The translations under genes and the position numbers were made by a program. From positions 1-64,000 of the forward strand of contig NZ_JARWPM010000209.1 in NCBI RefSeq assembly GCF_029869215.1: a stretch of DNA of 64,000 nt, read 5' to 3'. The notes beneath the pieces were generated by a model. It was not told the origin of the DNA, searched no databases, and worked only from the letters and a program-made list of their open reading frames with translations. Source of the DNA: Nocardia carnea (GTDB lineage Bacteria; Actinomycetota; Actinomycetes; Mycobacteriales; Mycobacteriaceae). Shown here piece by piece: positions 1 through 8,390 of this stretch (position 1 is the stretch's first letter; each line of letters begins with the position of its first letter).

Positions 1-477
1 CCACCCCTGTGGGCCCCGGGTGGCCCGTAGATCGTCGGTGGCCGGGCCGAGCGCGCTCACTGTGGCGAGGAGATCTCCGGCAAGTACCTCCGGAAGGGGA
101 TTGCCCTCGGCTTCCGGCGCGGTGAGCAGTGCGTGGGCGCCCAGTACCGCCGAGCTGTACACGGGCTCGCACACCAGTGCCCGTCCGCATTCCTCGAGCA
201 CTACGGCCAGCTCGGCGGTTCCGTAGCCGAGGCCGCCGTATTGCTCCGGGACGGCCAGTGCGGCCACCGACATCTCGTCGGCCAGTATTCGCCACAAGTG
301 CGGCGAGTAGCCCGGATCGGTGTCCGTTGCCGCCCGGACCCGATCGATATCGCTGTACTTCCCGAGCAACCCCCGCAGCGATTCGCGCAGCTGAATCTGT
401 TCGGCGTCAGGGGTGAGCCCCGGTGGTTCCGAGCGTGGCCACGGGCTTTCGGCGACTTCTGCCGAGGTCGGAGACAT
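1..477 (-). CDS. Acyl-CoA dehydrogenase, N-terminal part (cut by window edge)
   Basis: An open frame starts with ATG at 477 and runs leftward off the window without a stop (159 codons seen). Residues 21-159 match the helical N-terminal domain of acyl-CoA dehydrogenases, including the VPEQYGGLGYG stretch at 76-86, which is typical of the family. Such enzymes oxidise an acyl-CoA at the alpha-beta bond with FAD; the substrate cannot be told from this half, and the catalytic base and the rest of the FAD site lie outside the window. The gene diverges from the SnoaL-like gene at 570, and similar 13-bp elements sit close to both starts, so the two sides may share one repressor. The family call is firm, the substrate unknown. 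Confidence 0.85.
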   Translation of the reverse strand, partial: MSPTSAEVAESPWPRSEPPGLTPDAEQIQLRESLRGLLGKYSDIDRVRAATDTDPGYSPHLWRILADEMSVAALAVPEQYGGLGYGTAELAVVLEECGRALVCEPVYSSAVLGAHALLTAPEAEGNPLPEVLAGDLLATVSALGPATDDLRATRGPQGW

Positions 478-487
478 CTTCTCCCCT

Positions 488-500
488 TGAGTTGAGTTCA
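488..500. promoter_or_regulatory. Possible operator, degenerate copy
   Basis: TGAGTTGAGTTCA lies 10 bases upstream of the acyl-CoA dehydrogenase start and matches 10 of 13 positions of the perfect palindrome at 553-565. Paired sites in a divergent promoter suggest one repressor acting on both genes. No regulator gene is adjacent, so the assignment is inference. Confidence 0.35.
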
Positions 501-552
501 ATTCGATATTGTGGAGCCTAGCGGCCGAACCTCTCGACAAGAAGAGGTGGGC

Positions 553-565
553 TGAACTAAGTTCA
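553..565. promoter_or_regulatory. 13-bp palindrome TGAACTAAGTTCA before SnoaL gene
   Basis: This is a perfect 6+1+6 inverted repeat ending four bases before the ATG at 570. It takes the place where a ribosome binding site would be expected, so the downstream transcript may be leaderless and the site probably a repressor operator. The binding protein is unknown. Confidence 0.45.
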
Positions 566-569
566 TTTC

Positions 570-953
570 ATGACCCACGTGATCGAGGACTACTACGCGG
601 CGGTGGACAGCGGCCGCCTGCGGGAGGCGACGGCCATGCTGGCCGAGGACGTCGAATTCGCGATGGTGCTGCCGACGGGAGTCAACCGGGACCGCGGCCG
701 GGCGGCCATGCTCGACTACCTCGGCGGCCGGCCGAAAGTGAATCGCAAGCATCGGCTGTTGCGGGTCGCCGTCGACGGCGATATGTACTTCGCGCACGGT
801 GCGGTCACCGAGAACGATTCCGTCACCACCGGCTGGTTCGTCGCCGCCATGCATATCGGCGCCGACGGCCATATCGACCGCTACCAGGTCTCGTTCAGCG
901 CGGATTTCGCGCTGCTCCCGGTACAGACCTCGAACGAAGGAGCCCGGGCATGA
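570..953 (+). CDS. SnoaL-like (NTF2-fold) protein 1
   Basis: The 127-residue protein begins with the pattern of small NTF2-fold/SnoaL-like proteins: an N-terminal helix with YYAAVDSGRL, then an FA(M) strand and alternating beta strands. Members include ketosteroid-isomerase-like and polyketide-cyclase-like enzymes, and many have no known activity. No signal peptide is seen. The ATG at 570 follows a palindrome rather than a Shine-Dalgarno sequence. Its TGA overlaps the ATG of a second SnoaL-like gene (ATGA at 950-953), so the two are co-translated and may form a heterodimer or act on related substrates. The neighbouring acyl-CoA dehydrogenase and quinone-oxidoreductase-like gene suggest a catabolic setting. 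The substrate is unknown. Confidence 0.75.
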   Translation: MTHVIEDYYAAVDSGRLREATAMLAEDVEFAMVLPTGVNRDRGRAAMLDYLGGRPKVNRKHRLLRVAVDGDMYFAHGAVTENDSVTTGWFVAAMHIGADGHIDRYQVSFSADFALLPVQTSNEGARA

Positions 954-1318
954 CAGCGGTACCGGTTCTCACCCGGTGGTTCGGCTACATGGATTCCGAT
1001 GACCCGGACCGGGTGCTCGGCATGATCGCCGACGATTTCACCATGTCCGTGCAGTTCTCCAAAGGCGGCGGGCAGAGCGCCGAATTCGTCGGCGATCGCG
1101 CAGGATTGGTCGCGTACCTGGCGCAGCGGGAGAAGAGCACATTGGTCCACCACATCGATGTCGGCGTCGAGGCGGGCGAATACGAACTGGTGGTCGGCCG
1201 TACCACCCGCGACGGCGCGTTCGAAGCCTCTTTCAACGCGACCGCCCAGCTCGACTCCGCCGGCGCGGTCCGCCGCCTGCTCATCGCCCGTACGCCCGAA
1301 GTCGCGTTCGCGCGCTGA
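950..1318 (+). CDS. SnoaL-like (NTF2-fold) protein 2
   Basis: A 122-residue protein starts at the ATG overlapping the stop of the previous gene. The frame is open much further upstream (to about 509), but that stretch is a shadow of the preceding gene, so the coupled ATG at 950 is preferred. An early RWFGYMDSDDP segment and alternating strands fit the NTF2/SnoaL fold. Pairs of such small proteins in catabolic loci may act as isomerases, hydratases or cyclases, sometimes as heteromers; that role is inferred here from co-translation only. No catalytic residues can be assigned with confidence. Confidence 0.7.
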   Translation: MTAVPVLTRWFGYMDSDDPDRVLGMIADDFTMSVQFSKGGGQSAEFVGDRAGLVAYLAQREKSTLVHHIDVGVEAGEYELVVGRTTRDGAFEASFNATAQLDSAGAVRRLLIARTPEVAFAR

Positions 1319-1340
1319 GCGGCGAGCAAAGGATCCCCCG

Positions 1341-2363
1341 TTGAATCGTCACGTGCGGCTGGCCCGCCGCCCGGCCGGGAAACTGGCCGCCGCCGATCTC
1401 GAGCTGGCCGAGACCCCGATTCCGCGGCCGGGCCCGGGCGAAATCCTGGTGCGCAATACCTGGCTGTCGATCGACCCGTCGATCCGGATCCGGCTCGCCG
1501 GCACTACACCGAACGGATATCTGCCGCCGCTACGGCCCGGCGACGAACTCACCGGACTGGCGCTGGGTACGGTCGTCGAATCGCGGAGCCCGGATTTCGC
1601 GGCCGGCGAGCTGGTATCGCACACACTCGGTTACCGGGAGTACGCGCTTCTCGGTACCGGGGCACAGACCATCGGCGGCTACGGCGCCCCGGCGCGTATC
1701 GACGCCGGTGAGCTTCCGGCCCAATGGTTTCTCGGGCCACTCGGCAGCGCCGGGCTCACCGCTTACGCCGGATTGTTCGAAATCCTGGCGCTGGCACCGG
1801 GGGATACGCTGTGGGTGTCGTCCGCCGCGGGCGCGGTGGGCGCGGTGGCCGCGCAACTCGCGAAACTCCGCGGCGCCACTGTGCTCGGTTCCGTCGGCAG
1901 CGCGGCCAAAGTCGCATACCTCCGGGACGAACTCGGGATCTCCGCGTTCGACTATCACGCGGGCTCGCTGCCGGAATCGCTGGCCGCACTGGCCCCCGGC
2001 GGTATCGACGCCTATTTCGACAATGTCGGCGGTGACCATCTCACCGCGGCCCTGGACGTGCTGCGTCCCGCGGGCCGGATCGCGCTGTGCGGGGCGGTCT
2101 CCGGGTACGACGGAACCCCTGCGCCGGGGCCACCGAACCTTTTCACGATGGTGTCGAAAGGTCTGCGTATGCGTGGTTTCCGCGCCGGTTCCTTCCTGCA
2201 TCTGGAGGAACCGATGCGCCGCGAGGTGGCCGGATACCTCGCGGACGGCCGGCTACACCATCGGGAAACGGTATTCGACGGGATCGCTGAGGCGCCGGCC
2301 GCGCTGGTGGCGATGCTGTCGGGGGCGACCGTCGGAAAGACATTGTGCCGGCTCGCGGCCTAG
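1341..2363 (+). CDS. NADP-dependent MDR oxidoreductase (PTGR/CurA type)
   Basis: The 340-residue product belongs to the zinc-free medium-chain reductases related to prostaglandin reductase and CurA, which reduce the double bond of alpha,beta-unsaturated ketones or aldehydes with NADPH. It shows the N-terminal NTWLSIDPSIR element typical of this subgroup, a nucleotide-binding AAGAVG at 162-167, and YFDNVGGD further on. Zinc-binding cysteines are absent, as expected. A TTG start at 1341 is chosen because AAAGGA lies eight bases upstream; a GTG at 1353 is the alternative. It follows the SnoaL pair by 22 bases, so probably shares their transcript. Confidence 0.8.
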   Translation: MNRHVRLARRPAGKLAAADLELAETPIPRPGPGEILVRNTWLSIDPSIRIRLAGTTPNGYLPPLRPGDELTGLALGTVVESRSPDFAAGELVSHTLGYREYALLGTGAQTIGGYGAPARIDAGELPAQWFLGPLGSAGLTAYAGLFEILALAPGDTLWVSSAAGAVGAVAAQLAKLRGATVLGSVGSAAKVAYLRDELGISAFDYHAGSLPESLAALAPGGIDAYFDNVGGDHLTAALDVLRPAGRIALCGAVSGYDGTPAPGPPNLFTMVSKGLRMRGFRAGSFLHLEEPMRREVAGYLADGRLHHRETVFDGIAEAPAALVAMLSGATVGKTLCRLAA

Positions 2364-2450
2364 CCACTTCGCCTCGCTCGTCCGGCGGATCGTGAACTGC
2401 GGCCACCACGACACCGTCACGCGGCAGAGGCGGCGGTGAGCCGAAGATAT

Positions 2451-3224
2451 TCAACGGCCGCGGTCGGCGCGATCCGCCTGGCGTTCGCGTTCCCGTTCCG
2501 CGGCGGTGGCGAGATAGTCGCCGAGTTCGCGCGCGAGGGTGGCGTCCAGGGAGCGGGCCAGGCTGGTGTGCACGGCGGCGACGCCCAGTTCGCGCATGGT
2601 GTTGAGCATGCGGGTGGTTTCGGCGATCTCCTCGTTGGTGTCCGGTAACCAGCCGGGACCGTGCTCGTCGACGATATGGTTCTTCGCGGCGCGGATGAGC
2701 AGAGCGCTGATATCGTCGATCCGGGTGGCGACCTCGGCGTAGACCGAGATGAGTGTGCCGAGATCGATTCCGTACTCGTGCAGCTCGGTGAACGAGGTGA
2801 GCAGCTGGGTGTCGGTGATGGTCACGGTGTCGCCGTCGATGCGCACCAGATCCATCCCGCGCAGTTTCTCCACCAGTTCGTCCGATTGCGCACCGAGGAT
2901 GGTGGTGAGCAGTTCCCGGGAGACCTCGAACGGCTCCTCCTGCGACCAGTTGGCGGTGACGGCGTGCTGCAGGCCCAGAACCTCGGTGAGGTCTTTACCG
3001 GTTTCCCAGCTGGTGATGAAATCCGAGATATGCGCCGTGGTGAACCCGCGCTGCAGCAGCGCGTCGATCAACCGCAACCGTTCGAGGTGGGAGTCGTCGT
3101 AAATACTGGCCCGGCCGTCCTTGGCGGCGGGCGGGGGGAGCAGCCCGCGTTCCTGGTAGGCGCGGACATTGCGGGACGTGGTGCCCGCGGCGCGGGCGAG
3201 GTCGTCGATCCGGTACCTCGCCAT
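2451..3224 (-). CDS. MerR-family transcriptional regulator
   Basis: The 257-residue protein has a MerR winged HTH at about residues 3-70 (YRIDDLARAAGTTSRNVRAY, then ERGLLPPP), followed by a long helical C-terminal region without the cysteine pattern of metal sensors. It is likely an organic-effector or orphan regulator. AGGAGGT at 3234-3240 lies nine bases from the ATG at 3224, which decides the start; a GTG at 3233 touches that sequence and is unlikely. It lies downstream of the monooxygenase gene on the same strand, 68 bases away, so it may be part of that operon or act on it. It converges with the gene ending at 2363. Confidence 0.85.
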   Translation of the reverse strand: MARYRIDDLARAAGTTSRNVRAYQERGLLPPPAAKDGRASIYDDSHLERLRLIDALLQRGFTTAHISDFITSWETGKDLTEVLGLQHAVTANWSQEEPFEVSRELLTTILGAQSDELVEKLRGMDLVRIDGDTVTITDTQLLTSFTELHEYGIDLGTLISVYAEVATRIDDISALLIRAAKNHIVDEHGPGWLPDTNEEIAETTRMLNTMRELGVAAVHTSLARSLDATLARELGDYLATAAERERERQADRADRGR

Positions 3225-3292
3225 GTCCTGCACACCTCCTCGCCCGCCTGCCGTCCGGTCGCCCGGCTCGAGAGCTCGAGTCTAGCTGCCGG

Positions 3293-4801
3293 TCACGAGG
3301 CGGACGCCGGCCTTGCCGCGATCCGCGGTTCCGCCGCCACCACCGTGTAGTCGCCGAGCTCGACCTCGCGTAACTGGTGCCGGTACTGGGTGGCGAATCC
3401 CGGATACATGGTGGCGTTGAAGCCGTCCTCGGTGAGGTACCAGCTGCGGCATCCCGAATTCCAGGTGGTCGCGCCGAGCCGGCGCTGGATGGCCGCGTTG
3501 TAGCGGTCCTGGCGGTCGCGGCGGACCTCGAGCATCCGCAGGTCGCGATCCAGGATGATCCGGACGGCGCGGACCAGGTAATCGATTTGCGATTCCATGT
3601 AGACCAGCGCCGAATTGTGACCGGGCCCGGAATTGGGGCCGAAGGTGAGGAAGAGGTTCGGGTAGCCCGAAACCGTGACGCTGCGGTACGCGAACGCGCC
3701 GCGTCGCCATTCGTCGGCGAGTACCCGGCCGCCACGTCCGGTGATCGGGATCGGCGTGCCCTGTTTGGAGACTTCGAAGCCGGTGGCGAATACGAGGCAG
3801 TCGGCCCGGTGCTCGATTCCCTCGGCCGTGCGGATACCGTCCGGGGCGATCCGCGCGATCGGCCAGGTGATCAGCTTGCAGTTGGCGCGCTGTAACGCCG
3901 GGTAGTAGTCGTCGGACATGAGCAGGCGTTTGCAGCCGGCCCGGAATTCCGGGGTGAGCTGACGGCGCAGCCAGGGATCGCGCACCTGGCGCCGCAACTG
4001 CGCGCGCCCGGCCAGTTCGACCACCCGGGTGAGCGGGGTATTCCAGACGACGCCCAGTGCCACCGATTCGTGGCCGTAGAACCAGGCCTGCCGGGCCAGG
4101 GTTTCCGCGCCCGGAACCTGCCGGTAGATCTCTTTGACCAGCCCGCCGGTCCGGCGGTTGATCCGCGGCAGCACCCAGCCGGGCGTGCGCTGGAAAACCT
4201 TGACGAATTCGGCCTTCCGGACCAGTTCCGGGATGATCTGGACCGCGCTCGCACCGGTGCCGATCACCGCGACCCGTTTTCCGGTGAAATCGTAGTCGTG
4301 GTCCCAGCGCGCGCTGTGAATCGTGTGCCCGGTGAAAGTTTCGATTCCCGGTATATCGGGGAAACCGGGTTCGGTGAGCGGGCCGGAGGCCAGCACGACC
4401 GCCCGGGCGCGGACGGCCGCACGGCCCTCGAGCGTGATATCCCACAGACCGGCGTTCTCGTCGAACGACATCCCGGTGACGGTGTGCCGCAACCGGATAT
4501 GCGGCGTCACCCCGTATTTCGCCGTGATCGCCTCGATGTATCGGAGGATTTCGGCGCTACCGGAGTAGGTGTGCGACCATTCCGGATTCGGCGCGAAACT
4601 GTAGGAGTAGAGCCGGGACGGAATATCGCAGGCGGCGCCGGGATAGGTGTTGTCGCGCCAGGTGCCACCGATCGCGGCACCCCGCTCGAAGACGGCGAAG
4701 TTTTCGACGCCGTTCTGGCGTAAGCGAATGGCGGTACCGATTCCGGCGAATCCGGCCCCGATCACGGCGACGTCGAGCGGCACCGCATGGTTCGTGGTCA
4801 T
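3293..4801 (-). CDS. Baeyer-Villiger-type flavin monooxygenase
   Basis: The 502-residue product is a class B FAD/NADPH monooxygenase. It has an FAD-binding GAGFAG at 15-20, a second dinucleotide site GTGASA at 181-186, and between them the Baeyer-Villiger fingerprint with F156, G158, H162, W166 and D167. A C-terminal FATGFE motif is present. Such enzymes insert oxygen next to a ketone, giving an ester or lactone. The ATG at 4801 has a GAGGAC upstream; an in-frame GTG at 4816 overlapping the previous stop is an alternative. It is co-directional with a di-iron ferritin-like gene and an SDR, so an alcohol to ketone to ester route is plausible. The substrate is unknown. Confidence 0.9.
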   Translation of the reverse strand: MTTNHAVPLDVAVIGAGFAGIGTAIRLRQNGVENFAVFERGAAIGGTWRDNTYPGAACDIPSRLYSYSFAPNPEWSHTYSGSAEILRYIEAITAKYGVTPHIRLRHTVTGMSFDENAGLWDITLEGRAAVRARAVVLASGPLTEPGFPDIPGIETFTGHTIHSARWDHDYDFTGKRVAVIGTGASAVQIIPELVRKAEFVKVFQRTPGWVLPRINRRTGGLVKEIYRQVPGAETLARQAWFYGHESVALGVVWNTPLTRVVELAGRAQLRRQVRDPWLRRQLTPEFRAGCKRLLMSDDYYPALQRANCKLITWPIARIAPDGIRTAEGIEHRADCLVFATGFEVSKQGTPIPITGRGGRVLADEWRRGAFAYRSVTVSGYPNLFLTFGPNSGPGHNSALVYMESQIDYLVRAVRIILDRDLRMLEVRRDRQDRYNAAIQRRLGATTWNSGCRSWYLTEDGFNATMYPGFATQYRHQLREVELGDYTVVAAEPRIAARPASAS

Positions 4802-4812
4802 GGTGTCCTCGT

Positions 4813-5736
4813 TCACGCGGCCGGGGTGTAGGTCAGCTCTTTCGACCAGGTCGGATCCTTGCGCAGGAGGGTGCGCGGGATGGCCCCGGTGATCTTCACC
4901 AGCGCATCGGCGAGGAGATGGTAGGGGTGGCCGCGGTCGACAACCCAGTTCGCCTGCAGTTTCACGATCTGATACATCGGGAGCCGGCGGACGAATTCGC
5001 TCCGCTCGCCGACCTTGCGGTAGCGCTCCATGGCCGTGTAGAGCTTCTGCTCGTCCACCCCCATGGCGACGATATTGTCGCGCATCTTGTTCAGCAGCGG
5101 GACATAGCTGAGCACGCCGATCAGGAAGGTCGGTTTCACCCACCCGCCGACCAGATCGATCAGCAGTTTCCGCATTTCCGCATGCCCGAGCAGGTCCATC
5201 ACCGCGAAATCGACGGCGAGATGCCGGGATTCGTCGGCATTGATCCGGCGGAAAGCCTCCTGGCACACCGGGTCCTGGATCTCGTCCATGATGAATTTGA
5301 CCAGGGCGCCGTCCAGGGCGACCTCCAGCATGGGGATCACCGTGCCGAGGAACGACAGCGACATATCGTCGGAATACTTGTCGAGGAAGTCGATCACCAG
5401 TTTGACATTGATATTCGGCTGCGGGATCTCGTCACCGTCGAGCATGCCCCAGCGCCGCATCAACGCCAATTCGGCATTGGCGTGCCGCTGTTCCTCGGCG
5501 TGGAAATAGCGATAGATCTCGCGCAGGGTCTCGTCGGGCGCTTTCTTCGCCATAGCCGCGAATCCGCGCGCCCCGACGTTCTCGATCCACATGAGATCCG
5601 CCATGAACGGTTTCAACCGGGCGTGCTGCTCGGGTGTGATGGTTTCCGCGCCCGGGGCGTCCCAATCGATATCGGCCAGCGCCCACTGCCGGTCCTTGAT
5701 CTTGCCGAGCATGTCCTGGAAATCCATGGCAGCCAT
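4813..5736 (-). CDS. Ferritin-like di-iron protein
   Basis: The 307-residue helical protein carries two ExxH motifs (E82-H85 and E169-H172), each inside a helix, with other acidic residues such as E52 and E138 placed to complete a di-iron carboxylate site. The family groups with actinobacterial ferritin-like oxidoreductases of unknown substrate. The ATG at 5736 follows AGGAG closely and is separated by one base from the stop of the upstream SDR; its own stop overlaps a GTG of the monooxygenase gene. It is therefore tightly coupled with both neighbours. It may act as an oxygenase or desaturase on the same substrate, which is inference. No signal peptide is seen. Confidence 0.75.
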   Translation of the reverse strand: MAAMDFQDMLGKIKDRQWALADIDWDAPGAETITPEQHARLKPFMADLMWIENVGARGFAAMAKKAPDETLREIYRYFHAEEQRHANAELALMRRWGMLDGDEIPQPNINVKLVIDFLDKYSDDMSLSFLGTVIPMLEVALDGALVKFIMDEIQDPVCQEAFRRINADESRHLAVDFAVMDLLGHAEMRKLLIDLVGGWVKPTFLIGVLSYVPLLNKMRDNIVAMGVDEQKLYTAMERYRKVGERSEFVRRLPMYQIVKLQANWVVDRGHPYHLLADALVKITGAIPRTLLRKDPTWSKELTYTPAA

Positions 5737-5737
5737 A

Positions 5738-6631
5738 TCAGACTCCTGTTCTTTCCGCGGTCGGCGCGGCCGCCGCTTTCTCGTCGGGCAGCAGTCGCGC
5801 GAGCAGACCGGCCACGGCGGTGTACTGGCCGGGGAAGAGTCGTTTCAGCAACCAGAGCACTTGGGCGTCGAGCTGGGGAACGACGTGCAGCCGGCCACGA
5901 TCGTTGGCGTCGAGGGTGGTGCGGGCGATGCTGTCGGGGGAGACTCCGGTCCAGCGCATCAGCGTGTCGGCGAGTTCGCGGGCGGCGCCGGATACGGGGG
6001 AGTCCTGGGCGATATTGGTGCGGACGAAGGTCGGGCACAGCACGGTCACCGCGATATCGGTCCCGGCGAATTCCGCGGCCATCGTCTCCGACAGTGCGAG
6101 CACCCCGGCTTTCCCGGTGTTGTAGGCGGCCATCCGGGGCGCGGTGCCGAACGCGGCGGCCGAGGCCACGTTGATGATGCCGCCGTGGCCGCCGGCGCGC
6201 AGTTGCGGAGCGAAGATCTCGCACCCGTGGACCACGCCCCACAGGTTGATGTTCAGCGTGCGCTCCCATTCGGCGAAACCGATCTCGCCGACCGGTGGCC
6301 CGCCCGACCCGACCCCGGCATTGTTGATCACCAGCGAGGCGGGACCGTCGAAAACGGTTTCCGCGTATCGGGCGAGCACCTCGACATCGTCGCGTTCGGC
6401 CACGTCGCAGCGGAACGCGTACGCCACTCCGGGATACTCGCGACCGATCGCGGCCACCGTTTCGTCCGCGCGATCCTGATCGATATCGGCGCAGACGACC
6501 CGACCGCCACGGGCGGCGAGTTCCTTTGCGAAGGCGCGCCCGATCCCACTGCCGGCGCCGGTGACGACGGCCCGGGCGCCGCGACTGCGTGGCGGCGGTC
6601 CGAACGGCCGGAAAATATCGAGCCCCAGCAT
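5738..6631 (-). CDS. Short-chain dehydrogenase/reductase (SDR)
   Basis: A 297-residue classical SDR with cofactor motif TGAGSGIG at 24-31, NNAG at 103-106, and catalytic S157, Y170 and K174. It probably oxidises an alcohol or reduces a ketone with NAD(P). It is the first gene of the leftward operon that continues with the ferritin-like and Baeyer-Villiger genes, and it could supply the ketone. The promoter must lie in the AT-richer 6632-6892 interval facing the AraC gene. The C-terminal tail of some 40 residues beyond the core is longer than in minimal SDRs and alanine-rich. Confidence 0.88.
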   Translation of the reverse strand: MLGLDIFRPFGPPPRSRGARAVVTGAGSGIGRAFAKELAARGGRVVCADIDQDRADETVAAIGREYPGVAYAFRCDVAERDDVEVLARYAETVFDGPASLVINNAGVGSGGPPVGEIGFAEWERTLNINLWGVVHGCEIFAPQLRAGGHGGIINVASAAAFGTAPRMAAYNTGKAGVLALSETMAAEFAGTDIAVTVLCPTFVRTNIAQDSPVSGAARELADTLMRWTGVSPDSIARTTLDANDRGRLHVVPQLDAQVLWLLKRLFPGQYTAVAGLLARLLPDEKAAAAPTAERTGV

Positions 6632-6714
6632 GTCAGCCCACCTTTCCTACCGCGCGCACCGGCGGCGAGGTCCTCGTCGACCTGTTCATAACACTAAGAA
6701 TCATTTACCAATGT

Positions 6715-6730
6715 GCCATTTGTCAATGGC
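6715..6730. promoter_or_regulatory. Inverted repeat GCCATT-TGTC-AATGGC in divergent promoter
   Basis: A perfect 6-bp inverted repeat with a 4-bp spacer sits in the most AT-rich stretch of the neighbourhood, between the SDR operon and the AraC gene. On the minus strand it contains TTGACA (6726-6721), which could be a -35 element for the operon, though no good -10 follows at 17 bases. It is a candidate operator for the AraC-type regulator. Confidence 0.4.
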
Positions 6731-6843
6731 GGATTATGGCCGGATCGGCTGCCGAGTCGGACCGCTCGGGCGGCGCGCGCGCTCACCGGGCCGGACAGCA
6801 GCCGATCGGCCTGCGCGGCACCGCGTTCCGGCCTCGGCGCCGC

Positions 6844-6849
6844 TATAAT
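6844..6849 (+). promoter_or_regulatory. Consensus -10 box TATAAT before AraC gene
   Basis: TATAAT matches the sigma-70-type -10 consensus exactly, in otherwise GC-rich sequence 43 bases before the AraC start. No convincing -35 element is visible at 17 bases. Confidence 0.45.
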
Positions 6850-6892
6850 CGAGCCGCCATCTTCGGTCGGTTGCTGTGCTTCGGGAGCGGTA

Positions 6893-7858
6893 ATGGACAT
6901 CGAACCGCTTTCCCGGCATCGCGTGTTCCAGACCAGCGACGCGGAAGAGGCCCGCGTGCGGATGGGTGGCATTCTCCGGGACCATCGGCTCGATCCGGGG
7001 GCCGGCGTGATGGACGCCCGATGCGATTTCCTCGGCTTCGGGGATGTCGGGCTCGCCCAGTTGCAGTACGGGGTGCAGGTTCGCGTGCGCTCCGAGCCGA
7101 CAGAAACCTTTCGCCTGGTCCAGATACCCTTGGCCGGCCGGGTGCGGGTGCGTGCGGGGTCCCGGGATATCGCCTCCGATACCACCGTCGCGTCGGTTCC
7201 CGAGCCGGATGAGCCACTGGATATGAACGCGCACGACAGCAGCCGGCATCTGCTCGTGCGGATCGACCGTCACGCGCTCGATACGCATCTGCTGCGGATA
7301 CTCGGCCGGCCGCCCGATCATCCGCTGCGGATGTCGCCGGCGATGCGGTTACGGTCGCCCGCCGTCCGGTCCTGGCTCGAAACGCTGCGTATGCTGCACG
7401 CGGACGCCGCGGGACCCGGTCTGCTCCGTGGGTCGCGGTTGCGGCCGCAATTCGAGCAGTTGATCATGTCGCAACTGCTGCTGGCGCAACCGAACAGCTA
7501 CTCCGAACTGCTGCTCGGCGGCGCCGGATACGCGACGCCACGACCCATCCGCCGAGCCGAACAACTGATCGCCGAACGGGCGCGGGATATGCCCACCGTC
7601 GCGGAGATCGCTGCGGCGGTGGGACTTTCGGTGCGCACGCTACAAGAAGGCTTCCGGCGGTATCTGGTCACCACCCCTACCGAGCGGTTGCGCGAAGCCC
7701 GGCTCGTTGGTGTACACGCCGACCTCGCCGCGGCCGATCCCACCACGACCACGGTGGCGGCGATCGCTGCGGACTGGGGTTTCTGGCATCTCGGGCGGTT
7801 CTCGGTGATGTATCGCAGGCGCTGGGGAGTCAGTCCGTCCACCACCCTGCGCAACTGA
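6893..7858 (+). CDS. AraC-family transcriptional regulator
   Basis: A 321-residue protein with an N-terminal sensing domain of the AraC_binding_2 kind and a C-terminal double HTH at about 215-321, including VAEIAAAVGLSVRTLQEGFR and the second-helix segment ending in WGVSPST. The ATG at 6893 is preceded by GGGAG and a TATAAT box; the open frame extends upstream to 6713, but without coding character. The gene faces the SDR/di-iron/Baeyer-Villiger operon, and regulators of this kind usually activate the divergent catabolic operon, so this is its probable target. The effector is unknown. Confidence 0.88.
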   Translation: MDIEPLSRHRVFQTSDAEEARVRMGGILRDHRLDPGAGVMDARCDFLGFGDVGLAQLQYGVQVRVRSEPTETFRLVQIPLAGRVRVRAGSRDIASDTTVASVPEPDEPLDMNAHDSSRHLLVRIDRHALDTHLLRILGRPPDHPLRMSPAMRLRSPAVRSWLETLRMLHADAAGPGLLRGSRLRPQFEQLIMSQLLLAQPNSYSELLLGGAGYATPRPIRRAEQLIAERARDMPTVAEIAAAVGLSVRTLQEGFRRYLVTTPTERLREARLVGVHADLAAADPTTTTVAAIAADWGFWHLGRFSVMYRRRWGVSPSTTLRN

Positions 7859-8144
7859 GCCGGCGACGCCCGGCGTCCAGGGGTAGAACCCGCCCCCGGG
7901 GATAGTCACGGCGTGTCCCCGCCGCCGATCATGAGCAGACCGGACTGCAGGGCGGGTTCGAGGTCTGCCGCTCAGCCCGGGGCGGCGGTCGTCGATATGA
8001 GCCGCCACACGATTTCCCCGCCACGGGCATCTGCGTGGCTCCAGCCGGGAGGTCGGCACGGGTCGCACCGCCGAATGGTGGAGCAAAGACAACAACTGGC
8101 GGTTGACACCGTCTCGCTAGGAAGGTCCCGGCGACCGTAGGACA

Positions 8145-8177
8145 GTCGGGGACCATCGCTGTGCGGTGGTCCCCGAC
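8145..8177. terminator. 11-bp perfect hairpin, possible bidirectional terminator
   Basis: GTCGGGGACCA (8145-8155) and TGGTCCCCGAC (8167-8177) are perfect inverse complements around an 11-base loop. There is no U-tract, as is common for actinobacterial terminators. It lies between two convergent genes. A protein-binding site is the alternative reading. Confidence 0.4.
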
Positions 8178-8369
8178 GAGTCCGGTAGGTGACAGTGCAA
8201 GCCCGGATATGCCGGCGACGGGGTACGGCACTACGGTTCGCGGGCGACCACGGCCCGACAGCCGGCCTGTGCGTCCGGCCGGGCGGGTGGTTCGCCGGCG
8301 GGACGCCGCGTTCGGTGGCGATCACGCCTCGGCGTCGTGATCAACGCCGCGGGCGCGCAAAGACTTCGG

Positions 8370-8390
8370 GCCGACGGTGGCGCCGTCGGC
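8370..8390 (-). terminator. Hairpin directly after the stop of the EEP gene
   Basis: GCCGACGG and CCGTCGGC form an 8-bp stem with a 5-base loop, starting at the very next base after the minus-strand stop codon at 8391. The position suits a stem-loop terminator or 3-prime-end stabiliser for that gene. No U-tract follows. Confidence 0.45.

Larger units (their letters stand above)
7859..8390. other. 532-bp convergent intergenic region with strong hairpins
   Basis: No supported gene lies here. The region holds three clear inverted repeats: an 11-bp stem at 8145-8177, a 7-bp stem at 8320-8342 and an 8-bp stem at 8370-8390. It separates the AraC gene from the convergent endonuclease/phosphatase-fold gene, so bidirectional termination is the simplest use. 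A structured small RNA is possible but not shown. Confidence 0.5.

Noticed and set aside
8103..8108. TTGACA as a promoter of a hidden gene in 7859-8390
   Set aside because: No -10 element at 16-18 bases and no coding frame follows.
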